From Candidatus Nitrosacidococcus tergens (GTDB lineage: Bacteria; Pseudomonadota; Gammaproteobacteria; Nitrosococcales; Nitrosococcaceae), in assembly GCF_902810445.1 (NCBI RefSeq), contig NZ_LR778175.1, positions 752,501 to 816,500 of the forward strand: DNA of 64,000 bases, given 5' to 3'. Below are positions 34,709-43,370 of the stretch, in pieces. Position 1 is the stretch's first letter, and every line of letters begins with the position of its first letter. Both the position numbers and the translations under genes were made by a program. The notes beneath the pieces were generated by a model that was not told the DNA's origin, did not search any database, and saw only the letters and a program-made list of their open reading frames with translations.

Positions 34709-35308
34709 ATGATAGAAATTCTTATTCTCTATTATAGCCGTCATGGTAGTGTAGCTGCGATGGCAGAACAAGTAGCAAGAGGAATAGAAGAAATAGAGGA
34801 AGTACAAGCACGGTTGCGTACCGTACCACCTGTCTCTACTGTTTGTGAAGCCACTGAAGATGCTATTCCTCAAAGTGGTTATCCTTATGCCTCACTAGAG
34901 GATTTAAAGGAATGTGCAGGACTAGCACTTGGAAGCCCAACTCGGTTTGGTAATATGGCAGCACCCCTAAAATACTTTCTTGATACTACAAGTAGTCTTT
35001 GGCTCTCTGGATCCTTAGTGGGGAAACCTGCAGCGGTGTTTACTTCAACGGCTAGCCTCCACGGAGGGCAAGAATCTACATTGCTTTCCATGATGACACC
35101 CTTATTCCATCATGGGATGGTTCTTGTGGGACTTCCCTATACAGAATCAGGATTAATTACTACTCGAGAAGGAGGTACTCCCTATGGTCCTAGTCATCTT
35201 TCTGGGGTAAATAACGATCTACCTCTAACTCATACGGAAGCTACTCTTTGTCGTGCTCTAGGAAAGCGGCTTGCAAAAATAGTTTACTCTTTAGCAAATA
35301 CACAATAA
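34709..35308 (+). CDS. wrbA: NAD(P)H:quinone oxidoreductase, WrbA family
   Basis: A 199-residue flavodoxin-fold enzyme that reduces quinones with two electrons. FMN-binding parts are LILYYSRHGSVAAMAEQVARG, GLALGSPTRFGNMAAPLKYFLD, and FTSTASLHGGQESTLLSM, all typical of WrbA. It is co-transcribed with arsC (3-base gap). birA follows after 32 bases. Confidence 0.94.
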   Translation: MIEILILYYSRHGSVAAMAEQVARGIEEIEEVQARLRTVPPVSTVCEATEDAIPQSGYPYASLEDLKECAGLALGSPTRFGNMAAPLKYFLDTTSSLWLSGSLVGKPAAVFTSTASLHGGQESTLLSMMTPLFHHGMVLVGLPYTESGLITTREGGTPYGPSHLSGVNNDLPLTHTEATLCRALGKRLAKIVYSLANTQ

Positions 35309-35340
35309 AGATATTAATTTTTATCTATTGTCTTTATTAA

Positions 35341-36141
35341 ATGTTGCCTATCTTAAATGCTAAGAATATAAAAAATGCCATAGGAAAAGATGGTTTACAT
35401 TTACTATCAGAGCTATGGATTTATCCAGAGTTAGATTCAACAAATGACTATCTTTTAGCCCAAGCCAAGAAAGGAGCGTCCAGAGGATCGGTATGCCTAG
35501 CAGAGAAGCAATCTGCAGGAAAGGGGCAACATAACCGTACTTGGATATCACCTCCAACAGGAAATATCTATCTCTCTCTATTATGGTATTTTCATAATAC
35601 TGCTAAATTATCCGGTTTAAGTCTTGCTATAGGAGTGGGTATACTAAGAGCCTTTGAAAAGGAAGGCATAACCTTTTTAAGACTTAAATGGCCTAATGAT
35701 ATTATTCTGTTAGATTTTCGTAAATTAGGTGGCATTTTAGTTGAACTCGTATCCCAAGGGGATGTGATCATCGCAGTGATAGGAGTTGGAATTAACATAA
35801 ACATGTCTGCCTCTTACCAGAAAGAAATCAATCAGCCTTATGGAAGCTTATCAGAGATGATGGGTGATCAACCTATTTTTAGAGATTATTTAGCAGGTCG
35901 ACTCATTTACCATCTACTACTTACTTTAGCTCGCTTTGAAAAAGAGGGATTATCTGCTTTTCTTGAAGATTGGCAGAAATGGGATTTGTACTATAATGAA
36001 AAAGTATATTTATACGCTAGTGGTAGAGTCATCTATGGTACTGCTTGTGGGATTGATGATTTAGGGAATTTATTATTTGAAGAAAAAAATCAACGATCGT
36101 GCTATTCTAGTGGCAAAATAAGTTTGAGATTAGCTCAATGA
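35341..36141 (+). CDS. birA: Biotin--[acetyl-CoA-carboxylase] ligase, catalytic form only
   Basis: Activates biotin with ATP and attaches it to the AccB carrier. Seen: ELDSTNDYLLAQA, the biotinyl-AMP loop AGKGQHNRTWISPPTGNIYLS, LKWPNDI and GILVEL. It has 266 residues and lacks the N-terminal winged-helix domain of E. coli BirA, so it should not act as the biotin repressor. The stop overlaps the coaX start as ATGA, a common pairing. accA is about 11 kb downstream. Confidence 0.94.
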   Translation: MLPILNAKNIKNAIGKDGLHLLSELWIYPELDSTNDYLLAQAKKGASRGSVCLAEKQSAGKGQHNRTWISPPTGNIYLSLLWYFHNTAKLSGLSLAIGVGILRAFEKEGITFLRLKWPNDIILLDFRKLGGILVELVSQGDVIIAVIGVGININMSASYQKEINQPYGSLSEMMGDQPIFRDYLAGRLIYHLLLTLARFEKEGLSAFLEDWQKWDLYYNEKVYLYASGRVIYGTACGIDDLGNLLFEEKNQRSCYSSGKISLRLAQ

Positions 36142-36986
36142 TTCTATTAGTAGATATTGGTAACAGTCGAATTAAGTGGGCCCAATTACGTGGAAATAGA
36201 CCTGCGGAGTTTGATTCAATAACCCGAGGAAAAACAGGTATTAAACGGGATATTTCCCGAGTTTGGAAAGATCTTAAGGATATAAATAGGGTAGTTGTCG
36301 CTAATGTAGGAGGAGATAGAATTGGGGATCAACTTACTGAGTGTACCCAAAATTACTGGCAAGTAACCCCAGAATTCTTAACTGCCCGTGCTAATAGCTA
36401 CGGCATTCATAATGCCTATGAAACTCCTGAACATTTAGGTATCGATCGGTGGCTTGGATTAATTGCAGTACGTCAACGTTATCGTAACTTTCGGAAAAAT
36501 GGAGCAATATGCATTGTTGACTGTGGTACCGCAATCACTGTTGATCTACTAGCAGCAGATGGAAACCACTTAGGAGGATTAATTATCCCCGGTATTACCA
36601 GTATGTCCCAAATTTTATCAGATCATACTAATGGTATTGGTATTATTAGTGAATCTGAGAAAAAAGGGGATACTCTGCTTGCCAATACTACAGATACTGC
36701 TGTTACTGGAGGGGCTTTATACGCTGCTGCCTCTTTTATTGATAGAGTAAGTAGTGATGCGGCATCAGAAATTAAAGGGGAATTTAAGCGAGTCATTACG
36801 GGGGGGGATGCGCTTAGAATACTTCCTCTATTGCTAGACAAATATGATCATTTGCCTAACTTAGTGCTATGGGGACTAGCCCAAGTGGCTAGAAATACAA
36901 GAACTAAAGTTACTCATGAGTCAGAAGATACTTCAGATCATTGTGAAGATAAAAGTGCTCATAGTACTGAAACTGTAGAAGCCTAA
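36138..36986 (+). CDS. coaX: Type III pantothenate kinase CoaX
   Basis: Phosphorylates pantothenate in CoA synthesis. ASKHA-fold motifs are LLVDIGNSRIKWAQL, HLGIDRWLGLIA, CIVDCGTAITVDLL and GGLIIPG. At 282 residues it has a polar tail of about 25 residues (rich in H, S, T, E and D) after the usual end. It is translationally coupled to birA. tRNA-Thr follows 34 bases later. Confidence 0.95.
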   Translation: MILLVDIGNSRIKWAQLRGNRPAEFDSITRGKTGIKRDISRVWKDLKDINRVVVANVGGDRIGDQLTECTQNYWQVTPEFLTARANSYGIHNAYETPEHLGIDRWLGLIAVRQRYRNFRKNGAICIVDCGTAITVDLLAADGNHLGGLIIPGITSMSQILSDHTNGIGIISESEKKGDTLLANTTDTAVTGGALYAAASFIDRVSSDAASEIKGEFKRVITGGDALRILPLLLDKYDHLPNLVLWGLAQVARNTRTKVTHESEDTSDHCEDKSAHSTETVEA

Positions 36987-37020
36987 CTCTAAGAGGTTGT
37001 ATTTTTATAAAATAGTAGTT

Positions 37021-37095
37021 GCCGGGTTAGCACAGTGGTAGTGCAGCGGTTTTGTAAACCGAAGGTCGGGGGTTCAAATCCCTCACTCGGCACCA
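37021..37095 (+). tRNA. tRNA-Thr, anticodon UGU
   Basis: Acceptor GCCGGGT pairs with ACTCGGC (one G-U), discriminator A, CCA encoded. The D-stem is GCAC/GTGC and the T-arm GGGGG/CCCTC. The anticodon loop TTTGTAA gives TGT at 37053-37055. The outermost pair of the anticodon stem (positions 27-43) is a G-A mismatch; the other four pairs are normal. Confidence 0.95.
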
Positions 37096-37131
37096 TCAAT
37101 TAGCTTGTTTAAGCTTATAGGGTTACATACA

Positions 37132-38181
37132 ATGATGCGTCTGATGCGTAATTGGTTTCAGCGTCATTTTAGCGATCCTCAAGTGGTAGGTTTAGTTATT
37201 CTACTTATTATTGGGTTCGCTACGATTGTTTTTATGGGTAATATGCTTACTCCTGTATTCGCAGGCGTGGTTATTGCCTATTTGTTAGAAGGCAGTGTAA
37301 AGCATATGGAACGCTTTCGTATCCCCCGATGGATTGCCGTTTCATTAGTATTTTCTGTTTTTTTAGCTGTTTTATTCTCAGTAATTTTTGGATTGTTGCC
37401 TTTACTTTCCCAGCAGCTTACCCAACTTGTAAAACAGCTTCCTTCTATGATTATACGAGGCCAAAATCAACTACTTGGCTTATCTGACAGCTACCCTTAT
37501 TTATTTTCTGAGGAACAAGTTAAGGACTTAATAAGAGTCATTAGATCTGAGATGGCTCAATTAGGACAAAAAATGCTTTCTTTTTCCCTAGCCTCAGTTG
37601 CAAGCTTAGCTGCGGTTGCTCTCTATCTCATTATTGTGCCTATCCTTGTTTTCTTTTTTTTAAAAGATAAAAATCTGATTATTCATTGGTTTACAAAATT
37701 TCTACCTCTTAAAAGGCAACTGGCTACCCAAGTTTGGCAAGATGTAGATATTCAAATCAGCAACTATATTCGAGGTAAATTCCTTGAGTTTTTAATTGTA
37801 TGGGTAGTGGTATTTATTACCTTTTATTTAATGGAATTACAGTTCTCTGTTCTGCTTAGTTTTTTAGTAGGAATATCAGTGATTATTCCCTATGTTGGTG
37901 CCTTGATTGTTACCTTTCCTGTGGCGTTTGTGGCCTATGCTCAATGGGGATTTGGATCTGAATTTACTTATCTATTTACTATCTATGCCCTAATACATGC
38001 TTTAGATGGTAATGTACTTGTGCCTTTATTATTCTCTGAAGTAGTCAATTTACATCCCGTAGCGATTATTATTGCTATTTTAGTATTTGGTAGTTTTTGG
38101 GGGTTTTGGGGAGTATTTTTTGCTATCCCCTTAGCAACCTTGGTTCAAACATTACTTAAGCTTTGGCCTGCAGCAAGGTAA
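37132..38181 (+). CDS. AI-2E/PerM family membrane permease
   Basis: A protein of about 349 residues with seven to eight hydrophobic segments and a soluble region between segments 3 and 4. The C-terminal half has FLVGISVIIPYVGALIVTFPV, DGNVLVPLLFSEVVNLHPV and FWGFWGVFFAIPLATLV, typical of the AI-2E transporter (PerM/YhhT) family. The substrate is unknown. ATG 37132 (or 37135) is preferred to an in-frame TTG at 37105 that lies 10 bases after the tRNA. Confidence 0.9.
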   Translation: MMRLMRNWFQRHFSDPQVVGLVILLIIGFATIVFMGNMLTPVFAGVVIAYLLEGSVKHMERFRIPRWIAVSLVFSVFLAVLFSVIFGLLPLLSQQLTQLVKQLPSMIIRGQNQLLGLSDSYPYLFSEEQVKDLIRVIRSEMAQLGQKMLSFSLASVASLAAVALYLIIVPILVFFFLKDKNLIIHWFTKFLPLKRQLATQVWQDVDIQISNYIRGKFLEFLIVWVVVFITFYLMELQFSVLLSFLVGISVIIPYVGALIVTFPVAFVAYAQWGFGSEFTYLFTIYALIHALDGNVLVPLLFSEVVNLHPVAIIIAILVFGSFWGFWGVFFAIPLATLVQTLLKLWPAAR

Positions 38182-38245
38182 GATAGCTAAAAAAATAAGT
38201 AATGTTTTTCATTAATAGCTGTAAAATGAATGATGGAGTAGTTTT

Positions 38246-39049
38246 ATGCTTGTACAACCTAAAGAACTAGCTCAGCGCTTAGGTGATCCTAATTTACTTA
38301 TCGTAGATCTTTGCGGTAAGGAATCCTACCTCTCTGGGCATATACTTGGAGCAGTCCCTTTAGAGTATGATGAAATATCTATTGCTCGGTTACCTGCTCA
38401 AGGGCTGATGCCTGAAATATCCCAGTTAAATACAAGCTTATCAAAAATTGGCTACACTCCTGAAAAACAAGTAGTTGCTTATGATTCAGTGGGAAATAAT
38501 CAAGCTGCTCGCCTTCTTTGGGTTTTATCTGAATTAGGGCATGGCGGAGCACTACTAATCGATGGAGGTTTAAAAGCTTGGCTTGCAGAAAATTTACCAA
38601 CAGAAAGATCAGAATTTTCTGTTACGCCAAGTAATTTCCAAGGAAAGTATCAGGAGGGCAGAGCAGAAGTAGATAAAACCTATGTTTTAAATCACCTCAA
38701 TAATCCTAATACAATCTTTTTAGATGTCCGTACCTTAGGTGAGTATCAAGGGACTGATGCTCGAGCAAACCGAGTAGGGCGTATTCCTGGCGCAGTTCAT
38801 TTTGAATGGACTCAGGCACTTGATAAGGATCATCATTTACGCTTTAAACCTAAGGAAGAAATACGAGCTATGTTAGAAGCGTTAAAAGTAACACCAGATA
38901 AAGAAATTATTTGTTACTGCCAAAAATATTTACGAGCATCTCATACTTCTATGATGTTGAAATACATGCTGGGCTATCCTAAAGTCAAAGGATATGTAGG
39001 TTCTTGGTCTGAGTGGGGAAATGATCCAGAAACTCCTATTGAAATATAA
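38246..39049 (+). CDS. Sulfurtransferase with two rhodanese domains
   Basis: A 267-residue thiosulfate/mercaptopyruvate sulfurtransferase. The first domain (LLIVDLCGKESYLSGHILGA) is inactive. The second (TIFLDVRTLGEYQG) carries the active loop IICYCQKYLRASHT with the catalytic cysteine near residue 224. The loop does not match the CGSGVT of mercaptopyruvate-type enzymes. GGAG lies ahead of ATG 38246. Convergent with the YqeC-like gene, with a 5-base gap. Confidence 0.9.
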   Translation: MLVQPKELAQRLGDPNLLIVDLCGKESYLSGHILGAVPLEYDEISIARLPAQGLMPEISQLNTSLSKIGYTPEKQVVAYDSVGNNQAARLLWVLSELGHGGALLIDGGLKAWLAENLPTERSEFSVTPSNFQGKYQEGRAEVDKTYVLNHLNNPNTIFLDVRTLGEYQGTDARANRVGRIPGAVHFEWTQALDKDHHLRFKPKEEIRAMLEALKVTPDKEIICYCQKYLRASHTSMMLKYMLGYPKVKGYVGSWSEWGNDPETPIEI

Positions 39050-39054
39050 ACAAT

Positions 39055-39846
39055 TTAATATCGGGAAACTACAGTAGCAAAAGGTGTATTACGGTCAGTA
39101 TAGGCAATAACTACCTGATCAAATTGATGGGTAATACTTAACGCAAGCTCTGCAGTAATAATTCCGTCTTGTTCTTCCTGAGTAAAATAGCTTTTATTAA
39201 TACTAATTAGGGGGATTATTTTTGTACTATTTCCCCCTTCTATATTTTCTAGTAATTCAACCATAGACTTTGCTAAATAGATAGGTTTTATTGGGTTACC
39301 TATCCCTATTTTAGAAATGAATCTCATCCCTTTCCCCTGGCGAATAGGTAATATTGTTTTTGCTAAAAGGGATTGCTCCATTTCTGCTATAGAAATAATT
39401 GGTATTATCATGATAGTTCCTATAGGCAGAGAAAATATTTTTTTATCTATTGGATTGCTTATATCAAAGTGATGAAAAGGGAGATCTGCTCTAACTACAC
39501 TTAAATTAAATTGGGCTTGAGTATGAATGATTTCAATTAACCCAGACGGTATTCCAAGTAAAGTTCCCTTTTTTTCTGAAGATTGAGCATAAGCAATAAT
39601 GCGATAGGTTTTAGTAGCAGTATTAATAAGCATAACTTGCTGTTTCTTATCAGCTATAATTTGATAAGCAGGCATATCTTTAGGGAAAGATGGAATGGGT
39701 GTAATAGAAGTAATTCCCATTCTCCCTGAATATAGGGTTGCTAGTCGGTGAATGAGCGTATCTTTCTCCGCTGTTCCAACTAGACAAATAATTCCTTTTT
39801 TAATATCTAGGGCCTCTAGTAGCGGAATCGATTTACGAATAATCAT
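39055..39846 (-). CDS. YqeC-like protein with a degenerate P-loop
   Basis: A 263-residue soluble protein. Its layout, ICLVGTAEKDTLIHRLATLY, then FNLSVVRADLPFHHFDISN and later ILPIRQGKGM, recalls YqeC, the accessory protein of selenium-dependent molybdenum hydroxylases, where the first string should be a glycine-rich P-loop with GKT/S. Here the lysine and threonine are present but the glycines are lost, and the acidic residue of the EADGA motif is weak. It could be a diverged member that no longer binds nucleotide. No selenium or molybdenum-hydroxylase gene is nearby. Confidence 0.5.
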   Translation of the reverse strand: MIIRKSIPLLEALDIKKGIICLVGTAEKDTLIHRLATLYSGRMGITSITPIPSFPKDMPAYQIIADKKQQVMLINTATKTYRIIAYAQSSEKKGTLLGIPSGLIEIIHTQAQFNLSVVRADLPFHHFDISNPIDKKIFSLPIGTIMIIPIISIAEMEQSLLAKTILPIRQGKGMRFISKIGIGNPIKPIYLAKSMVELLENIEGGNSTKIIPLISINKSYFTQEEQDGIITAELALSITHQFDQVVIAYTDRNTPFATVVSRY

Positions 39847-39907
39847 CGCTTTTTTTATGCTACCATTCTAGAATAGAACTTTAAAATTAAAAAAAAACTA
39901 TATCTTT

Positions 39908-40102
39908 ATGGAAGAATATAATATTTGGGAGATGGTTTTAGCAGGTGTTATTGCATTAGTTGTTATTTTATGGTTTAGTCCTGGAATTAAAAATGCATTT
40001 CACCATACAAATCAAATGGAAAACAAAGATTGGAAAGGATTTTTATTTCCTATTGGGCTAGTTGTCCTTTTTGTATTTTTCTTAATTTTAGTAAGAAACT
40101 AA
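39908..40102 (+). CDS. Small membrane protein, two helices, unknown function
   Basis: A 64-residue protein with hydrophobic helices at about 6-24 and 44-62 joined by a polar loop (KNAFHHTNQMENKDWKG). The family is not recognised, although such short proteins are common in gammaproteobacteria. No ribosome binding site is obvious. It is divergent from the YqeC-like gene and convergent with the fpr-like gene, 6 bases apart. Confidence 0.65.
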   Translation: MEEYNIWEMVLAGVIALVVILWFSPGIKNAFHHTNQMENKDWKGFLFPIGLVVLFVFFLILVRN

Positions 40103-40108
40103 CCATAA

Positions 40109-40873
40109 TTACCAATACTTTTCTATGGAGATTTCTCCTGGAATGCGTCGTTTATTGTCCTTTAACCCATAGTTTTTTAGAATCTCAGTGGTATCTTTGA
40201 CCATATCTGGATTACCGCAAATCATTACTTGAGATGATTCTGGTTTGATTTCTAATCCAGTAAATTGAGACATACGCCCATCTTCAATTGCCGTAGTAAT
40301 TCGTCCATGGACAGTATCTTTATGTTTTTCCCGGCTTACTAAAGGAACATAAATAAATTGATCAGAGTGCTTTTCCTGGATACTCTGAATTAAAGGTCTA
40401 TAAGAGAGTTCTTTGAAACTACGAACTGAATGAGCTAATATAATTTTAGAAAACTTTTTCCATACCTCATCTGTCTTTAATACCGCTAAAAAAGGACCAA
40501 TGGCTGTTCCTGTTGATAGCATCCATAAATTATGGGCAGTTTGGACTTGAGACATTGTTAAAAACCCTGCTCCTTTTCGAAAAACCCAGATAGGATCTCC
40601 TGGTTTTAATTCAGCTAAGCGGGGAGAGAGTAATCCTTCAGAAACGATGATAGAGTAAAATTCTAGATATTTTTCTTCTGGCATATTTACAAACGAATAA
40701 GATCGAGCAACAAACTCTCCATTAATGACTAGTCCTAAACGACCAAATTGTCCTGCTTCAAAAGGATTAATAGATGCCTCTACTTGTAGTGAATAAAGAC
40801 TCTCTGTCCAGAAGTGATTAGAAATAACTTTCCCTTTAACCCATTTATCCGTATCTACGATTGATTCTGTCAT
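40109..40873 (-). CDS. fpr: Ferredoxin--NADP+ reductase
   Basis: A 254-residue FAD enzyme passing electrons between NADPH and ferredoxin or flavodoxin. FAD-binding RSYSF is in FVARSYSFVNMPEE, the NADP part has LSTGTAIGPFLAVLK and VMICGNPDMVKDT, and the C-terminus ends IEKYW, as in the bacterial subclass I/II Fpr. glcF lies 68 bases upstream on the same strand. The 7Fe ferredoxin at 33567 is a possible partner. Confidence 0.95.
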   Translation of the reverse strand: MTESIVDTDKWVKGKVISNHFWTESLYSLQVEASINPFEAGQFGRLGLVINGEFVARSYSFVNMPEEKYLEFYSIIVSEGLLSPRLAELKPGDPIWVFRKGAGFLTMSQVQTAHNLWMLSTGTAIGPFLAVLKTDEVWKKFSKIILAHSVRSFKELSYRPLIQSIQEKHSDQFIYVPLVSREKHKDTVHGRITTAIEDGRMSQFTGLEIKPESSQVMICGNPDMVKDTTEILKNYGLKDNKRRIPGEISIEKYW

Positions 40874-40941
40874 AAAATAATAACTACCTTCACTTTTTTT
40901 AAAAAATTAGTACATGGTTAAAAAACTAAAATAATTAGTAC

Positions 40942-42165
40942 TTACACGTTATTTGTAGGGTCTAACAAGCTAATCCAATGTCTTACAGGTACTGAAGCTC
41001 GGCTTTGAAGGTGTGTTAAACAACCAATATTAGCAGTGGCAATGAGTTTAGGATGCTCTTTTTCCAGTGCGTGTAACTTATTTTTCAAAAGCTTTTGAGA
41101 AAGCTCTTTTTGCAAAATAGAATAAGTGCCTGCAGAGCCACAACAAAGATGGGGATCAGTTACTTTTGTTAGGTTAAATCCTATCTTTTTCAATATTCTT
41201 TCTACTACACCTGCAAGTTTTTGCCCATGCTGTAACGTGCAGGGAGATTGAAAAGCAATATCCCGAGGGATGTGAGAGGAAATAGTAAGTTTAGTTATAT
41301 CTTCTTGAGCAATAATTTCACTAATATCCTTGGTCATTTTTGCTACTTTAGCTGCTTTATCTGCATAAATAGGATCTGATTTAAGTAAAATGCCATATTC
41401 TTTAACCATAACCCCACAGCCACTTGCAGTGATAACTATTGCTTCAGCGCCTCTCTCTATATAGGGCCACCAAGCATCAATATTTTTTTTAATAAAATGT
41501 AATGCACCGTGAGGATCCGATAGATGTTGATTAATTGCCCCACAACAACCGCTGTTAGGTGCTGATACTAAACTAACTCCTAATTGATCTAATACCCAAG
41601 CGGTACTGGTATTAATATTAGGAGCAAGTGCAGACTGCACACATCCATCTAAAATTAGCATTTTTCGGGAATAATTAGTTTTAGGCCATGATTTATCTTT
41701 TTCTTGTATAGGTATCTGTTCTTTAAGTATTTTAGGGAGGAGAGGCGAAAAAATCTGGCTGATTTTAAGCATAATTTTAAACCGCTGAGAATAGGGTAAA
41801 ATAAAACATAATCCTTTCCGTAGTATTCGATCTAAAAAGGATCGGGATACTCTACCTTCTACGACTTCCCGCCCAATATCTAATAATCTTCCATAATTTA
41901 CTCCAGAAGGGCAAGTGGTTTCACAGGCACGGCAAGTAAGGCAGCGATCTAAGTGTTGTTGGGTTTTATAGCTAATTTTTTTACCTTCAAGGACATTTTT
42001 TATTAAATAAATTCTTCCTCTTGGACTATCTAGCTCATCACCAATAAGTTGATATGTAGGACAAGTGGCAGTGCAAAATCCACAATGCACACAAGTTGCT
42101 ATGATTTTTTGTGCTTCTTTTCCCTGCTCAGTATCTTTAATAAAGTCTGCAAGCTTTGTCTGCAT
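40942..42165 (-). CDS. glcF: Glycolate oxidase iron-sulfur subunit GlcF
   Basis: A 407-residue protein with two 4Fe-4S motifs near the N-terminus, CVHCGFCTATCPTYQ and CLTCRACETTCPSG, then two CCG-type domains (PNSGCCGAINQHL and DPHLCCGSAGTYSILQ). Together with GlcD and GlcE it oxidises glycolate to glyoxylate and passes electrons to the respiratory chain. glcE lies 11 bases upstream. The catalytic subunit glcD is not next to this pair in the window. Confidence 0.95.
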   Translation of the reverse strand: MQTKLADFIKDTEQGKEAQKIIATCVHCGFCTATCPTYQLIGDELDSPRGRIYLIKNVLEGKKISYKTQQHLDRCLTCRACETTCPSGVNYGRLLDIGREVVEGRVSRSFLDRILRKGLCFILPYSQRFKIMLKISQIFSPLLPKILKEQIPIQEKDKSWPKTNYSRKMLILDGCVQSALAPNINTSTAWVLDQLGVSLVSAPNSGCCGAINQHLSDPHGALHFIKKNIDAWWPYIERGAEAIVITASGCGVMVKEYGILLKSDPIYADKAAKVAKMTKDISEIIAQEDITKLTISSHIPRDIAFQSPCTLQHGQKLAGVVERILKKIGFNLTKVTDPHLCCGSAGTYSILQKELSQKLLKNKLHALEKEHPKLIATANIGCLTHLQSRASVPVRHWISLLDPTNNV

Positions 42166-42176
42166 AAGATAATTAT

Positions 42177-43244
42177 TTAAAACTCATCATACATACGTCT
42201 AGGATTTAGAATAAAGCGAGGATCAAATGCTTGCTTTAATCGGTAGTGTAAATTTATCAAAGCATTGGAGAGAGGGTGGAAGATTTTCCCATTTCTATCT
42301 CCTCCTCGAAAAATAGTAGCATGACCACCTATGCGCTCTACCCCAACTCGCATTAGTGCTGGATCTAAATCTGAATGAAACCACCGCTGTGATCCTGCCC
42401 AATCCACAAACCAAGTACCCGGCAAATCAATAGGTGGAGTAACAATAGGAACAGACCAACGCCATAAGGGTTGTTGTTTTTTTTTAAAGAAAGGATAAGT
42501 ATGATCTCGTATTGCCGCCCAAAAGCCTTGAGAATTGTCTATCTGCTCACCACCTATTTTTTGTTGGGCAGCACGAATAGTTTCTTTAAATCCAGCCAAG
42601 CGAACGTATATGCTCTCTCCATCAAAAACAGATCCAGATATAGGTAGGTGCTCGGTTGTCCAACTATTAAATAAATGAAGAGCATCTTGAGGAGTTTGTT
42701 GTTGAGTCAGGGTGATTTCCATAGGTGGACGAGGCAGTACTTTTAAAGAAATTTCTAATAATACTCCAAGGGTGCCAAGACTTCCTACCATTAGTCTAGA
42801 AACATCATAGCCTGCCACGTTTTTAACCACTTGACCGCCAAATCGGAGTTTTTCTCCCTTGCCGTTTAGGATAGTAACGCCAAGAATGGAATCTCGAATT
42901 GCACCCCCATAAGGGCGGCGAGGACCAGAAAGGCCTGCTGCTACCATCCCACCTAAAGTAGATTCTTTACCAAAATGCGGTGGCTCAAAACCAAGCATCT
43001 GATTTTGTTTAGCAAGTAGTGATTCTATTTCAGAAAGGGAGGTTCCAGCTCGTGCAGAAATGACTAATTCTTCAGGCTCATAACTAATAATACCTCTATG
43101 TTTAGTAATATTCAGTGGTATACCTAAAGGCTGACGACCATAAAATTCTTTTGTATTTCCACCTACAATACATAGGGGGGTTTTTTTATTATATGCTTCA
43201 TAAATAGTTTCCTGTAATTCCTTACTATAGTCAGTAGAATTCAT
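42177..43244 (-). CDS. glcE: Glycolate oxidase FAD-binding subunit GlcE
   Basis: A 355-residue FAD-binding (PCMH-type) protein. TPLCIVGGNTKEFYGRQP, HRGIISYEPEELVISARAGT, and STLGGMVAAGLSGPRRPYGG are typical of GlcE, and the C-terminus ends FILNPRRMYDEF. ATG 43244. It is divergent from dnaE with 126 bases between, which must hold both promoters. Confidence 0.95.
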   Translation of the reverse strand: MNSTDYSKELQETIYEAYNKKTPLCIVGGNTKEFYGRQPLGIPLNITKHRGIISYEPEELVISARAGTSLSEIESLLAKQNQMLGFEPPHFGKESTLGGMVAAGLSGPRRPYGGAIRDSILGVTILNGKGEKLRFGGQVVKNVAGYDVSRLMVGSLGTLGVLLEISLKVLPRPPMEITLTQQQTPQDALHLFNSWTTEHLPISGSVFDGESIYVRLAGFKETIRAAQQKIGGEQIDNSQGFWAAIRDHTYPFFKKKQQPLWRWSVPIVTPPIDLPGTWFVDWAGSQRWFHSDLDPALMRVGVERIGGHATIFRGGDRNGKIFHPLSNALINLHYRLKQAFDPRFILNPRRMYDEF

Positions 43245-43370
43245 TGCTATTAATTAGTGGTTTAATCTGCAAATCATAGTATGAGTATACTTAGATATGC
43301 TTTATAAGGTAATTTAAGTGACTTAAAATTCGCCTAATCCTCTGCTTAAAATATCTGTTAACTAAAAATA

